Positions 12,187 to 26,400 of a DNA stretch of 64,000 nucleotides are shown here, in pieces (within the stretch, counting starts at the first letter, position 1; each line of letters opens with the position of its first letter). The DNA is from Sipunculus nudus. Taxonomy: Eukaryota; Annelida; Sipuncula; Golfingiida; Sipunculidae. The position numbers and the translations under genes are program-made. The notes beneath the pieces are model-generated. The model did no database searches, was not told the origin of the DNA, and saw nothing but the letters and a program-made list of their open reading frames with translations. The stretch is taken from NCBI GenBank assembly GCA_026874595.1, contig CM049310.1:48947558-49011557 (forward strand). The letters run 5' to 3'.

Positions 12187-15100
12187 GAGAATTGTCGCTA
12201 ATTTTACTTTTTTTACTTTTATCCTTTTTTCCAGACCACTTACTCTTTTTTTCGGTCATTTACCTTTGGCAGGCTTGTACTGTCCGCGTAACTATGGACA
12301 CGCACCACACCTTTTAAATCCCTTCTACGGTTTAACCTTATATTAACTTAAGTGTTTTTTTATAAAGGTAGACTCTTTTTCCATGTTTTATTTTTAGCTA
12401 TTATCAAAGACCCATGTAGTTATTAGATTTATTTGATTGTTTCCATATTTAGAATATTCGATTATGCTGAAATAATTTTGTGGAAATACAACTTGACTGT
12501 CAAGTATATCACCTACCCTCATATTGTACTAGTGCTTTTATGTCAGTTTTACTTGTTGTATGTCATGTTTTAAATTTTAGCAGGACCTCATTGAAAAACA
12601 GCACTTGCTGAATGAGATATCCTGTCGAAACATATTGAAATAGATTAAATAGCTCCTACGGAAGCTGCGATATAGCATCTCGTACGCATCTCAATTTTTC
12701 GTTCAGACACAACGTGCTTCGGTCGGTTGCAGCATCGTCATTTTAAAACCCAAGCCTCTGGTAAAAAATGTGGTTACGTGAGAATAAAGACGAAGAAAAG
12801 AAAACCTCTGACCCAATATTGAAAAAATGATAAATTATTCTTTTAGTCGCAAGACACTACTGCATTTTGAAGATAAAAATAAACACCGCCAAGGGCAAGA
12901 AATATAATTGAATCGGAAAAGATGAATGGAGCATGAAATAATTTAATACAGAAGACTTTCACTACTAAACTGTAGAAAGGTCAGACGTGATGGAGACTTG
13001 CGATAACCATAAGAACCAAGTCGGGTTCTATCCCTTCGTATGCCTTCGGCTTATTTCTGCAAGGTTCCTTCTGACGTCTGCTGGGTTTATGATTACCCGG
13101 CGCTCTTTTTATTGTGATCAGCAACAGATAAAACTGCTACTTCAAGGAAAGTTTCCATATACTCCAGCAGAACTAGCCTTTGGCGGCCGGAACATCTAAT
13201 TGTTAATACTACTTCCGGCTTTGATCTTGAACTCTATTAAAAATACAGCAAACACAAATCAGACGCCGGCGTTCAGACCCTATTACATAAAAATTTACGG
13301 AAGCTCTGACGGAGGCTACATCAGTTTAACTATAGCATTTTAGGTTTTAGGGTCTCGTTTCTGTATGTCGGGATTCAGGGACTGATTGCCATTTACATCA
13401 ACCCCTGCATTGCCGGTATCTTGGGTTTTCCATATGATTGGAGAAAAAATTACACTCCTTGATGCGATTTATATTGATCGAAAAAAAAATTGAGACAGAC
13501 GTATAATAAATATACTATGTAAGGATGATAATCGCGCGTATCGTCTCGGGCTTGGTGGATGCATTTTCGAATCTCGAAGTGCTGAAATCTTAAAATTATA
13601 TAATCTATCTAGCATGTTTGGTCTTTTGTGATGATAAATTTTATTTTAATTACAGTAATATAACTTATGGTATGTTGTTATTTCATCATTCATATCACAT
13701 GTAAATAAGACAACCACCGACAATAAAGGCTGCCACATTTTGTACTGTGAATTCATGCATGAAGTATACTATAGGATTATTACGGACAAATGATACAGGT
13801 TTAGTGAATAAAATAATGTACTGGATCAATGTCGATATTTTACATTTATTTACATTTATAGTGTCAGTTAATAAAATACCTTATATATTGGATCGCAAAA
13901 ACTGTCCCGGAAACCAAGTTGTAAGTATTATTTCTGCAAGTTACGGCGGCATATTATTATGATATGTTGTCTGAACATTGGTTCGATATTCTTGGTTAAG
14001 GATACCATTTAGCTATGGTTTATTTGAATATACCATGACCCTCTTCGGGTGAAGGGTGTTAAAATAAATATTACTCCCCTCGATCCTATTTAAACTACCT
14101 TCGAGAAAAGGTAACTTCTTATATTTCTTGAGAAAATTTTTATCTATGAGCTGTTGAGACACAATTCGCTCAAATGTCAACAAACGTTTAACCTGAAAAC
14201 GGAAAAATAGCTGAGCTTTGCATTCCGACCAGCCTATCGTCAGGAAATCTGAAGGATGTCTCTATGCTGCAGGATGAGGAATCACCCTGATATACTGGAG
14301 GTCAGCAGTGCGTCGGGCCATGTCGAACTAGTTATAAATATCAAAGTCCACAGCAGCCAAATTTACGACGGCATTTCCCGGGCAGTTCCGATAAGCCAAA
14401 CCCATTGGTTTGTAAGTCAGTCATAACCTCCACCATGCATGTCACAATTTCAACTTTCTCGGACAAAATTGGTTCATAATTATTCATAGACCGATTATAT
14501 TCGACCAATTCTAATGTACATCGTTTTGCTGAAGGAGGACTTGTTTTCATCTTTGTTATTTTTTCCCAACAAAATAATAACAGGAACTTCCTGCGTTTTA
14601 TTTTAGTTATATTAATCCAAACATTTGCCAGTTTTGCCCAAAATGATTTCGTATTTTAAAAGTTAAAGAATCTTTATGAGAAAGCAAAACTATAAATATC
14701 CGTGAGTAATCTGCTACGAACAGTTTTATGAAAACCAGATAAGGTAAGAAGATAGTCCTAGATGAAACTTACTCTTCTTTATATTCTATAAACTATTACA
14801 TAATGTATTATCACATACAGCTATTGTACCATATATAATAACAGTTAAAAAAGACTGTTTAACTTTTCTGGAAACTAACTGTTCTAAAACTAGTTTAGAA
14901 CAACGAAAATAAAAAAATAAATTATTCACGATAGGGACTCAAGTCATAAGAAACGGACAATGTCTGAGATCAATAGGCAGGCAACATTTTTGATCAATGC
15001 ATTAAACCATAACTTATTAATCTGAATATATGAAATTTACATTTAAATGAGTTGTATGTGGCACCACGGGGCTTGAGTAATTGTAAAATACTATCCGAGC

Positions 15101-15963
15101 TCATTTGTATTTCAGAACAATAAGAAATCTGATATTTCGTATAAACACTAATTAACTAATTAAAGGGCAAAGTCATTATCAAAGTCAAATTCGTGACCTT
15201 GTATCGATAAACCCCCTCTTCTGATCCATATCTACATTTCAAGCTGAATTTTATATAGTTGTTTTCGTTCCAATTGAATAACATGTGAAAATGAGAAAAT
15301 TGTAGGTTTTTGCACAAAGGGTAGATCAATGGGACACGCCATATTTCGTGAATATCCGTAGAGGAATTGCTGAGAAGACCTATCTTTTCTATAAATGTTT
15401 GGTAAAAATGGTCCATAATCAGTGCGAAGTCAAGTCCACAAATTATAAATTTTATATATAATATATATATCTATATATAAAACTTTCAAAAATATCTGTC
15501 TATTATTTGCAGAGTTAAATCAGTCAGGGAAAATCAAAATAGACATATGTACAAAGTGTTGGGCAAGTCTATTTAGCCTTTTAATTATGAAAGTTCATAA
15601 TAGTTCATTGATGGAAACCAGAAGGACAGATGATACAGGGGTGGATGCGATGGAAAATCCAAAGGTCAGAGGTAACCCAGCAATAAAGACCCCATCAGTA
15701 TTCTATAGAGTGATACTCATAAAACGGTTATCATGTAACGGTCTTATTCTGCCACTTAGGTAATATTTGTGCGACTGCATTAAGCAAATTAAGTGAATAT
15801 TTCTTGACTGGTAAGCATTAACAAAACCAGAATTAGTATTTCCGTAAGTTTTAATACAAAATTATCGTCAATCACACAACATTCATTCAATGATAAATGT
15901 TAAATGATTGCTTGATAATATGATAAGCCTGCCCCCGCAGTAACGTCCTTCAGCAATGTTTAC

Positions 15964-16024
15964 CTCAATGAAGGCTGGCGTTTGTCTAATATTAAATACC
16001 GTTCCACGTGCACGGGACACGATA
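15964..16024 (-). CDS. Weak candidate coding exon
   Basis: On the minus strand a 61-base segment encoding IVSRARGTVFNIRQTPAFIE ends at a strong GAG|GTAAAC donor in phase 0. The acceptor (TTATATTAG) is acceptable but AT-rich. Exit phase 0 would suit the downstream minus-strand exon at 676-819. No family is recognised. Confidence 0.2.
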
Positions 16025-16417
16025 CTAATATAACATACATTTTCGGTAAAACACAAACTGAAATAAATCGATACGATTGAATCCATCATTTCATAAGGAT
16101 TACTGGAGTGAATAAACGGACTGATTTCCAAACGGAATTTAAGACAACGGAATTTAACACAAACGGAATATAACCCAATAAAGCATAATTCCTGCATATG
16201 GGATGCTTCACTTAATCATTGCCGCATCTGTTAATTGTAACATCGCCTGTTCTACGTTCTCTAAGGCACTAGCTTATGCATCTGCGTATCGCCTAAATCA
16301 TTTTATTTTTTCTGCATACAATTGAAATAACATTAGCTTATCGCCAGTGGAAACTGATATCATACAGGGATACCCTTAAATACAGGCATCTTTAAATTAC
16401 ACCCGTGAGGACATTGC

Positions 16418-16714
16418 TTAGGGTATTAAGAGCGGCATGAGCACGTTAGGTGGTATTGCATATACAGTTAGCGGTCTTTTAAATTTGTGACCTCTTTCTC
16501 TCTCTCTCAATGTATTGATATAAGTCTCAATATCAGCTGGATTCCAGCCGGTGAATGGTGCTACATTGACACCATGGACTCCTGTGATACCATTATCCAT
16601 TTTCAAGTCTCTGGATATAGCACCTAATGAATCCTGCCGCAGACTGCATAAAGTGCACTCTGGAATGAATCTTGAGCGTTTATGTTTCCCCAGTGCCGGT
16701 GTGGTCACGCTTTT
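16418..16714 (-). CDS. Candidate terminal exon, unrecognised protein
   Basis: On the minus strand a 98-codon frame plus stop follows a plausible acceptor (CAGTGCTGTCCTGTCAG). Wording such as RFIPECTLCSLRQDSLGAIS and VAPFTGWNPADIETYINT has ordinary protein composition, and the frame is long for this AT-rich DNA. The last third is low complexity (RERERG, from a CT-rich tract). No upstream exon in the right phase has been found. It may instead be a retro-derived fragment. Confidence 0.25.
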   Translation of the reverse strand, partial: KSVTTPALGKHKRSRFIPECTLCSLRQDSLGAISRDLKMDNGITGVHGVNVAPFTGWNPADIETYINTLRERERGHKFKRPLTVYAIPPNVLMPLLIP

Positions 16715-17826
16715 CTGACAGGACAGCACTGGGCAGAAGCGAGTCCAGAGGGAGCCCTTTTAAGGATCATGGGACCTTTTTATAAGGTTTTATCACCAGT
16801 CCTCCTTATCCTAAAACCTGAGTCCGCTCCCGACGGGGCTGTTTCTCATCCACAGCCTGTGCTTTCAGCACCAATAGTTCAGCACAATATTTACAACAAC
16901 ACGTGATATATATAAACCCAGTGTTATATAAACGACTAACTGACCGCCCGAGGGGAGATCTTTTCTGTCTCTCTTTGCCTGGTGTTTTGTGATGGCACCA
17001 GGCTTTTCGCGCCAAAATACGATCATATTTTTAGCATCATGGCCTTCAGTGATATTCGAGTGCTTGTAGTATCTTCCTTCTTGTCTACTGCAGGAGATGT
17101 ATTAAGAACGCGTAGCTTTTAATGAGCTTAATAGCGGCGAAAATGTCACTATATGAACGGGCATTGTGGTCGCCATGAGCCACGCTCATATTCTAAGTTG
17201 TCACAATCCCCGGGCGACGCGCTCCTCTCGGTAGCTGCTTTCATGTACCGGGAATGATGGATACGATGAGGTAATGCTTTCCTCTATAGAAATAAAACAC
17301 GGCTGTCGCATTCAGCAGCTCCCATTCCGATAGCTTAATGTCTAGGTGTGGGCCCAGGTCTCCTTTTCTCTTCCCCGACACAGACTACACCAAGTAACAC
17401 GGCTTTCAGCGGTGCCCTTTTGAGAGCGGCACTTGCATTAAGTCATGTTTAATATGCCTGGGTTCCAAGACTCCACTCCCATCGGCACTTTGTAAATCAT
17501 TCTTCGCTACTTGGATCTAACTTAATGTCACTCTTTAAATTTCAGATATATAAAATCGTGACTAATATGCATCTGATGTGTCGGGATGAACGTTACTGGT
17601 AAAACAACGGTATATGGCGGCCGCACATTTAAAAAAAAAAATATCCTTGCCAGTTCCATTCCATGTTCGGTTATTAAATCTATTTTGGTATAACTAGGTT
17701 TGTTTTCCCGTTCCTGTGTATGACTAGTCTCAGAAAGTGATGACCTCACGGTCCTTGTACACTATACCTAGTGTAAGTAACGTTATTCCAGGTAACATTG
17801 GTTTTAAAACACAACCTTCCCATAAT

Positions 17827-18052
17827 TCACTCCTTCGTCCTTGACCCCAGTTCCATGTCCACCATCCTAGCCGCTGCGATTTTCTGCATCTCTGTACGGC
17901 GTGCCTCCGCTCGGGCTTCGGCCATTGTACGTGTGATGTCTTCATGCTGCAGTCCCTGCGCCTTCAGACTGTCTGCAGCCGACTTCATCCGACGCCACAG
18001 CTGGTCCAGAGTATGTAACGGGCGTTTTTCTGTCACAAGCTGAGGGCGGGGC
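17827..18052 (-). CDS. Membrane-protein gene, exon 3 (terminal, TGA stop)
   Basis: The acceptor is ACTTTTTGTATACTGTAG. The exon opens with G completing an Arg codon, then PRPQLVTEKRPLHTLDQLW and a charged helical tail ending SRTKE before TGA at 17829-17827. It encodes residues 109-182. GC is about 53%, well above the surroundings. I see no strong AATAAA on the minus strand within the next 500 bases. Confidence 0.7.
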
Positions 18053-20429
18053 CTACAGTATACAAAAAGTATCATGAAATTCAAACATACCAAATTTATA
18101 TACTGATTATCTTTTTAACAAATAAAGAAACATGGTTGAGTTTACATGGCTTGTATCTAAATAAAAGTGTTAAGTGTTATGTACTTTAGTAGATGCGTTC
18201 CTTTATGATATAGTAACAGGATGTATCAGATCCAAAACCTATTATGCTTTCTTCCCAGTACAACAGGAACTCGGGAAGGCACTGCAAATGCCATCCATCC
18301 ATTGCCTCATTTGCGTGGTAAACACGATAATCCTAACATTACGCTACCAGTGATGAATTAACATAAAGAATATATGTGAGCCAAAGTGTAAATTGTAAAT
18401 CCATCTGTATGGTAACAGTTTAATTGCTGTGTCGCCTAAAAGTTCTCTTTTGTCCATTAAAACGTGTTAGACTAATTGTGTTCATGCGGTCATAAATTCA
18501 ACAACATGTAGGGTTTTTTTACCAATACCCTTAGTTGAAATAACATTTACCTCGCACATTTTATGTTTTGTAAGAAAGTACACAAACATGTCTAACGATT
18601 TGTCTGGTTCATTTCAAGTGAGTACCTGTGGGCCATGAGGTCTTGCCAAAAAGTGACGAAAATATATGCAACCTCATAGAACTTTATAGTGCGGCCCTCC
18701 ACACTATATGTAAAGGCACTCTGACGCAGATCGGAGACTATATTGTCAGAGAGGCGAGCACCGCACGTCAGGATCGAAAGAATGAAGGAAGGAAGATGGG
18801 CAAGATAACACCCAAGTTGCACTGTTGACTCTTTGGAAACCGTGCCTAATAAGCTCTCTCGGCAATGGAAGAGTGAATTTATGCGGTGTATTAAAATTTA
18901 TTTTAATAAGTATTTTGAGGAATCGTACACCCTGGTGGTCTGAGGAGAAGTCGGATCCGATGATCCAGAGGAGTTAGAGTAGCCACGCCCAATAGATACA
19001 GATCGCCTGAACGACCTTTCCATCACTATGCAGACCGACTGGTCATGCCTAGATCTCTATGAACAATAAACGAGCGATCTTTCTTTTCATCATTAGCCGA
19101 GTGGTGATCGTCCGCTGTCCGAATGTGGAGCCACCCCTTGTTTTTTGTCAAGTGGTCTCGAGTACAAATCATGAACCCCCACAAGAATATATCGGTAAAG
19201 GATAAGGTAGCTTCTGTCATTAATGAATTGATTAATGATATAAAATGATTTTTCTTTATCGATTAACTAATCCTGAACTTTCAATATCAGTCTTCGCCGA
19301 TGGATATCACTTATTAAAGGTCTATATTTGTGCATTCTTGCATATAACGTAGTTTTTTTACATGTAATCTTCAGATAAAAAAAATCTAATCGGTTATGGT
19401 GTCTGATTGAATAACTGGATCAGTGAATATGTAAAATCATACAAGGGTATGTATTCCCCGTGATGAATACCGCTGGTGGCCATTTACCTGTTCAGGTGAA
19501 ACTCGCAGATAGAATATCAAATAAGTACCATAAAAGTCCTGCCCCCCCTCCTAAACCTGACCTTGAAATAAAAGGTCAAGTTAATTATTTAACCCAAGAT
19601 GCAAATCTGGCACTTGTGACCAAAGGTTACTTTTGGAAAAACGCAGTCATATTTATGATCCACCGCAAATACTGCTGAAGAAAAAAAATCAAACGAAAGA
19701 AAAAGAAATTTTATGTTATATATTTAAATATACATATATAAATAATAGTATAATAAACATATAAAAATATTCTCAATGGGTGTCCGCACAAGCTGCATGT
19801 TCAGTCGTGATAATACACAGACACAGACACACATATATATGTACCTGAAGAATAAGCCGGCTGGTCTTTATATTTTATTGGGGACTGACCAAAGTGGTCG
19901 TAATTTGGGGGTTTTCGTATTTGTGAGACTCTTACCTCGATCATATATTTGGGACCAAGAAAAGTGGTCGTATTTGTGGGGGTGGTCGCAATTGCGGGGT
20001 GGTCGCAAGGCGGGGTTCCACTGTATATATATATATTATTTATATATATATATATTACCAAGTGAAGTCGTATTTATTAGCATTTGAAAGAACTGTTGAT
20101 AAAATATGGTTGAAAAGGAAGTAAATGACAATTAGAATGGAAGACCAATTCATGGAGAACGAGGACACCAATGACTGGCCCCGGGCGAGGCTGCCCGTGA
20201 TTTGATTGTCTGAAGTCTCGCCTCCCGGTGACGGCGGTAATTATTAACAAATCTGATAGATGTCTTAACAAAAGCCTCTAACGTTAAACCCACCTCAATC
20301 CTGATGGCCTCGTTAGCTCCCAAAACAGACTCATTATCCGTAAAATACATACAGTCCCTTTCCCGTCCTTATTTGTCATTTTAGACAATAATGGATAAAT
20401 CACACGTTTCGCCTTTGTCATAAAGGTAG

Positions 20430-20475
<46 letters not shown>

Positions 20476-23400
20476 AAGAGGGGGGGGGGGGGGAGAGAGA
20501 GAGAAAGAGAGGAATACTGACTAGCCAAGGATGGTCCAGTTTATACACTGTTCATGAATCCATGTTTATCTATGTTTGTCTACCTTTACACAATCATCCA
20601 TGTGTGTCGGGGCTATATCCATCCGTAACACACACAACTCCACTTCCGTCAAGTCGTAACACAATCTTACAAAAAAGAAAGTCTCGATACAGGAGTTTAC
20701 TGTATACACCTTTTATGTTATTATCAGTGTTTTGCTGATTAATCGATTATATTTCATCAATTTATGTTTTTTTCATAGATTAATATATTGGTTGAATAAC
20801 CATAGTTTATGTATTAGCACATAAAAAATCATAACACCAGGAAAAGATATGAATCCTGTCAGAAACTTCAGGAAGGCAGTTCACACAATAACTACCAATG
20901 TTAAAACTGAACCTTGAGTAGAGGATGAAAAAATCACACTGAGAGTTACAATTATATGCCCCTATACCTGTGAGTTGGAATTTTTGCAAATTATAGTCAA
21001 AAATATCATAACAATGATAAATTTAATATCCGTTATCTGCGTGTAGTACAGATTACTTATTATTAATAACCGACTGAGTCTGTTTGGAATTTCCTTCAGC
21101 AGTTGCCTGTTGAACTTGATTTATGTATTAAATTTTCTTATTTTCACAATCGTATTCCATAATTTAAATGGTATCCGTAACTGCTATCTTTACTGTTATC
21201 TTTGATTAATGGGCGCTAAAACCGAACTTAATGTCTGCCTGCGTAATATATAGTGGCACGAAGTCAAACGTCTGGACTTAATCAAGCATATTCTAAACAT
21301 GTCAGGATAAGATTTCTCTGTTAGGGAGTCGGGACCATACTATAAACTGACTGGTCCAACCGGGACCGGCATATTTATGTTATTTATTGGTGATTAGCAA
21401 ACAACGGATCTTCCGATATTGGATTTTATATTCCCACAAGGAAAACAGTACCCAGATGTAACACAATAAGACAGAGAGTTAATTTGATCGAATTTGCCGT
21501 CAGGTTCTTCTGTATCAGGTAACATTCTGAGAAAGGCTAATAGACTGGTGCCCAGCACTGTCATGGTTACACGGTGAGCTGAGACTAGATGATCGTAATT
21601 ACGCTGGGTACACCGAACTTTTTCGGTGTTCGGTGTCGATTGTGGTAAACAATTTTACTGATTATTTACCTCAACTAATCTCCAGTACGTCTATCTTCTG
21701 CTGCCTGCCATGACGATATGGCAGTTTATCTCTTTAAACTCTGTTTTAGCCATGTTCACCACATCACTTACTGTATTTATCCAATACTGTTTCCCTGCTC
21801 CCCACACATGTTTTGCTCTAATTCCACTTTAGCTCGGTCAGTGTGCGACGGTACAGGTCTATTGATGACGTTATTTGGTCCATGCACTGCTTATCTAAAC
21901 ACGCTTCAAATACGCCGTGGAATAATGCTATACTCTTTGTAGCTACAGAGCATGCACGTTAAGTCTCCCTGTTGTGCAAACAATGCGAAACGGTATTGAG
22001 CCGTGTTCACACTACATCCACTTATTACTCACTTAATACGGTATTGAGTACCCTTTTATTGCCTCCAATTCCACGTTATGTTCACCGTACTACCTCGGTA
22101 TTCATTTACGTTTCCATTAATAGGTGAATATAAACTACAGCTGGAGTTAGATTCGATACCGACATCTTCAATTACGAAATACATACACCACAGGAGAAAT
22201 AGTTTCGCTCATGCGCTATGACTGCAGACATGAGAGGTGAACCGAATACATGCATTGTCGAATATAAAAATGGGTACGCTTCTTTCCTATTGCAGTATAA
22301 ATACAGAGTGTACCGAATACTGTATTGAATTCGGTATCGGAACCGGCAACGACATTAGACACGGTTTTAGCGCGAAAACGGCTTGGGACAAGCATCGTCT
22401 TTGCGTGTGTTCTCATTACTCTGGTGGGAACATTGTATTCATGAATTCCGTATCGCAGCCATGTCCCGTCATGGTTTCCATGGTGCGGGCTGAAACAAAC
22501 GTGAACACCGATGCGGAGTGAACAAAATGTACAGTTGGGAAGTCATGTACGGATGTATTGTAAACACGGTTTGGATGGACTGAATGCCTTATGCTTAAAG
22601 ACACCTGTTCACAAAACAAGCTATGTTAAAATTACACGAAATATTGCGTTTCTCCATGAAATAGTATGGTATTTGCAAATATTTTGTCCTAAAACTGTAT
22701 GCTTACTCCGGTACACAAGTGACAAAAAGATTACAAGGGGCGTGATCAGTAGTGCAAACCATAAGCCTCGGTCACAACCCGCTGCGGCCACCGCACACCG
22801 TAGATCACCGTTCGGTTTTTGAAACCGCAGGAATACTTATGCGGCCGACGTGCGGGGGCGGCACGGTGTCTTCCTCAGTCTCACGGCCATCGCACGGTAA
22901 AGTAAGCTAACCCTGCGGACGCCGCAAGCTAACCTTGCGGAAGCCGTTAAGACCCCTTACGACAGCCGCAGGTACACCGTACGACTCTCGGGTAGCCGAG
23001 TAGGCGTTACAAATCGCACGGGCATCCTACGACATCCATACGTCTACTGTACGGTGGCCGTACGGAGCCCGTAGGTGGCTGCCTGACGCACGGCCGCCGC
23101 ATCAACTTAAGCGCTTGCGCTAATGTCAGTTACGGTCGTTGCGGAGCCCCTGCGGCCTTTGAAAAACGCACGGTTGCCGTGCGTCTACCGCACGGAATAG
23201 CCCAAAACACTCGCCGTACGGCGACCGTATCCCGGTTGTGACCGAGGCTATAAACATGGCGCCCACACCAACTGGTGGCCGTACGGTGTAACTTCATATA
23301 TTCAAGATTTTTCAAGCTTCCAAACAGTGTTTCTTCTGTGTTTCGTCTTTCATGTTACTTATTGTTTGAGAGTTGAGGTGAACCTCTGGTCACACAGTCT

Positions 23401-26400
23401 CGTTATGGTAAACAGACACACGTGAACTGTGTTTACTAACACAAAGAATCATAACGTCTTAAACAGGTGGATTGGAGATAGCTTTGCTATAAAAATGTTT
23501 GTGTTGATCCTACATGAACTTATGTCACGAGATAATTCACATATTATTTCAAACATATATGAACCTTTTAAAAGGGTTTTGTGTATATAACATTTAACGC
23601 TCGTGTATGCGAAATGTTTTTCTTTCAGATTGTCTCCCCAAGTGGCACAGTCAACTTGGTTTTAACACATTGGAATACCACCGAGACAATGCAGATCACG
23701 TGGTCTGCAACTTCCGGTTGGTTATCGTTACCCAACAAACCAAATCACGACCATTCGCCCTAATGAAAAAGGATTGGCCAAATGTAATATCAAATAGGAT
23801 ACCATTTTATGTTTCCAATTCATTTCCTCTATTTTATTAAAATATCGATTATAACTGAGGATACCATTGTCTATGGTCCATGACTTAATTTAAACTTATT
23901 GCATCAATTAGTTTTCTTTCCCGTTTGGACTAAGCGATATATTAGTGTCGTGACAGCTCCATAGAGTGGGCGTTTACGGCCGTCTATATATGTTACTCAG
24001 CTGGCTGGGAATATGACCATGTTTTTGGAAGGTACGATAATACACGTACGTCACACAGCTGCCTTACTTAAATCAGTGCACCAAGAACGTGACCGTATTG
24101 GTATGTTCGTTCAGGCAGAAATGGCTAATTTGTAACATAGAAAAATCTAAATGTGCAACAGCAGAAGGAATACCTGAATATTAATAAAGAAATGTGAATA
24201 TATCAGGCAATACGTGATTCTAATATAGCTAAGTATGAGATGACAGGTTGTGGTAGACATGAAACCCGGACTTGCATAGAGAACAGCCATGAAAATTTCT
24301 GCCACGTCACATCCACAAAAACATCTCATGTTATTTTAAAGCCTGCATAAAGTAGGTCTATGCGATGCTGAGTGAATGTAAACATATCAATGAATGGCGA
24401 TCCCCATTATAATATTTATAAAGGGTTTTGTGGTATAAAAAATGCAATTCGGTCTCTAGAATAATGCTGTTCCTTTGGATTGCAGTAATTTCTTATCAAT
24501 GAAATATTGTTGTAACACCCTATTGTGAACGATCGCTTGTAGGCCTGTAAACTTACATCTTCTTAGTTCTTACGTTACGACACGTATCCCGACATTTTGC
24601 TTACGATACGACAAACGATGCGATACATATATGATATATTATAGTTTATTTATTTCCAAAACATAAATAACACTGATTTACAAATGATGATCGATTAGAT
24701 GCTGTTCAACTCGTTTCATACAAATGACCTTTCACCTCGGATGCCTTACATGACTGTTTTTAATTGTTAGACGCCGCTTCCCATTTCATGACCAAATATT
24801 GTCAGCGTATCGACACAGCGACAGCTTAGGATGTTTGATTTTTGTATCGGAACATCCAGTGAGTCGTTACAGCCCTGATCACTCGAACACCACCTCGTCA
24901 TCTTTAAAACTTTAAATGAAATATGAACATTGGAAATAGTAATATAAAGTTCCGTTTGACGACCATCCAATTTATCATACCATCCCGCTGCAAAGACTAC
25001 CAATTTTGGTTCTCGTCGAACATGTGGTTACCAGTCATAAATGTTCAAAGTAAAACAGACAGGTAACACCAACATGCTGGTTGGCTCCGTTTTTGGTTGT
25101 AATAAAGGAGTTTCTTTCTGTATTAGAGCAATCTCGTAGCCAGAACCATGGCGGCCTTATCAATTTTAATAGCATTATAGCGATAAAAATTTTTGTAGCA
25201 ATTTTTTTTTTTGTTTTTCACTTTGGATAAACTGTATCTTTAACGAGATTATATATTGATAGTCACTGTTTAAACATAACTGACCTGATCATCGGGGCTG
25301 CTGGGCGTCCCCCGTCATTGTTGTTCCTTTTCTGACTGGTGAGAGCGAGGATGAGACTGATGATATCTTGAAGCAGTAGGATGTACAGCATCAGAACTAG
25401 TATGGCTGCCGACGGAATCATCACAGGCCACACCGGAAACCGCAGTGCGCATGTCCGTCCATCAGTAGTCTCGTGTTCTTGAGTCTGGGTTTGTTAAAGT
25501 AAACGAACAAATAACATCAAGGGCTGGCTGGTTTTACAGCCGCATGTCAATAGTACTTAACCTGTTTTCGTGGAACCTTGTGGACCGCAAATAATTTGGA
25601 TATGGCATCCTGCTTTCCTCAGACCGGGAGGTAATTAATCCAGAGCTACCGAGAGACGGCGTCAAGTGCAGACCAGCGTCCCAAGCATTCATTCAAGTGT
25701 CAAGGATCTAATATCGGTGCCATGTGCAGTCTGATGAAAATGGGCTCAATCTTTGCCGAGGAAACCCGAATACTTCTCACAGAACCCAAGCTTTCATCAT
25801 GTCTGTGGTCTCAAGGCATTTAGATCACCCGGTACACAAGGACAGCGCCATGGTTGAAACGTAAGGCCACCGCAATGAGCCGCAAAAACTGCAAGCAAAA
25901 ATATATACACCTTCAAAACGAAATTTTAACACGTTTGGTATACACTCAATAGTTATAATTATGTACATACAGAATAACTATAGGCAAAAAAAAAAACACA
26001 ACGGAACATGACATTTCTTGCCATTGCAATTACGTTGTGTCTACGAACAACTTAACATGATAGTTCTTGCCACTATATATCTTAAATGTCACTCTCGTAT
26101 GTGTATGCCACTGTATCGGTTTTTAACATTTTTTTAACACACGGGTAACCCATGGGAAAAATGGGCAATTTTGCCGCAGCGCAGACGTTAGTCTTATCAG
26201 AATCCCAAAGACCCTGTCAGTCAAACTGCCAGGGCACTAGGGACTTGCGTTGTCTGAGCTGATCCTAACTGGCGATATCCATACATATAGCACAGTACAG
26301 ACAACCGTTTCTGCACAGTCGATTTTCTGGGATATAATTAATCTCAAATAGCAATGATGTTAGCAAGCAGTCTGTTCTGTAGGGATAAGCGTTGTATGCC

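Larger units (their letters stand above)
10406..15963. other. Mostly featureless; CRE-like cluster and one microsatellite
   Basis: Apart from the regulatory-looking cluster at 11198-11247 and an (AT)n tract at about 12137-12184, I see no supportable gene. Short open frames at 13747-13962 and 14341-14550 lack convincing paired splice sites. Confidence 0.4.
18053..25284 (-). other. Intron 2 of the membrane-protein gene (7.2 kb)
   Basis: Begins GTCAGT and ends CTGTAG on the minus strand. Carries repeat L copy 2, a K-type fragment, a purine microsatellite and the GC-rich MITE. The remaining sequence (20.5-22.7 and 23.3-25.2 kb) shows nothing I can support. Confidence 0.6.

Noticed and set aside
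14341-14550. 69-codon minus-strand frame ending KCRRKFGCCGL
   Set aside because: Composition is protein-like but there is no convincing acceptor or partner exon.
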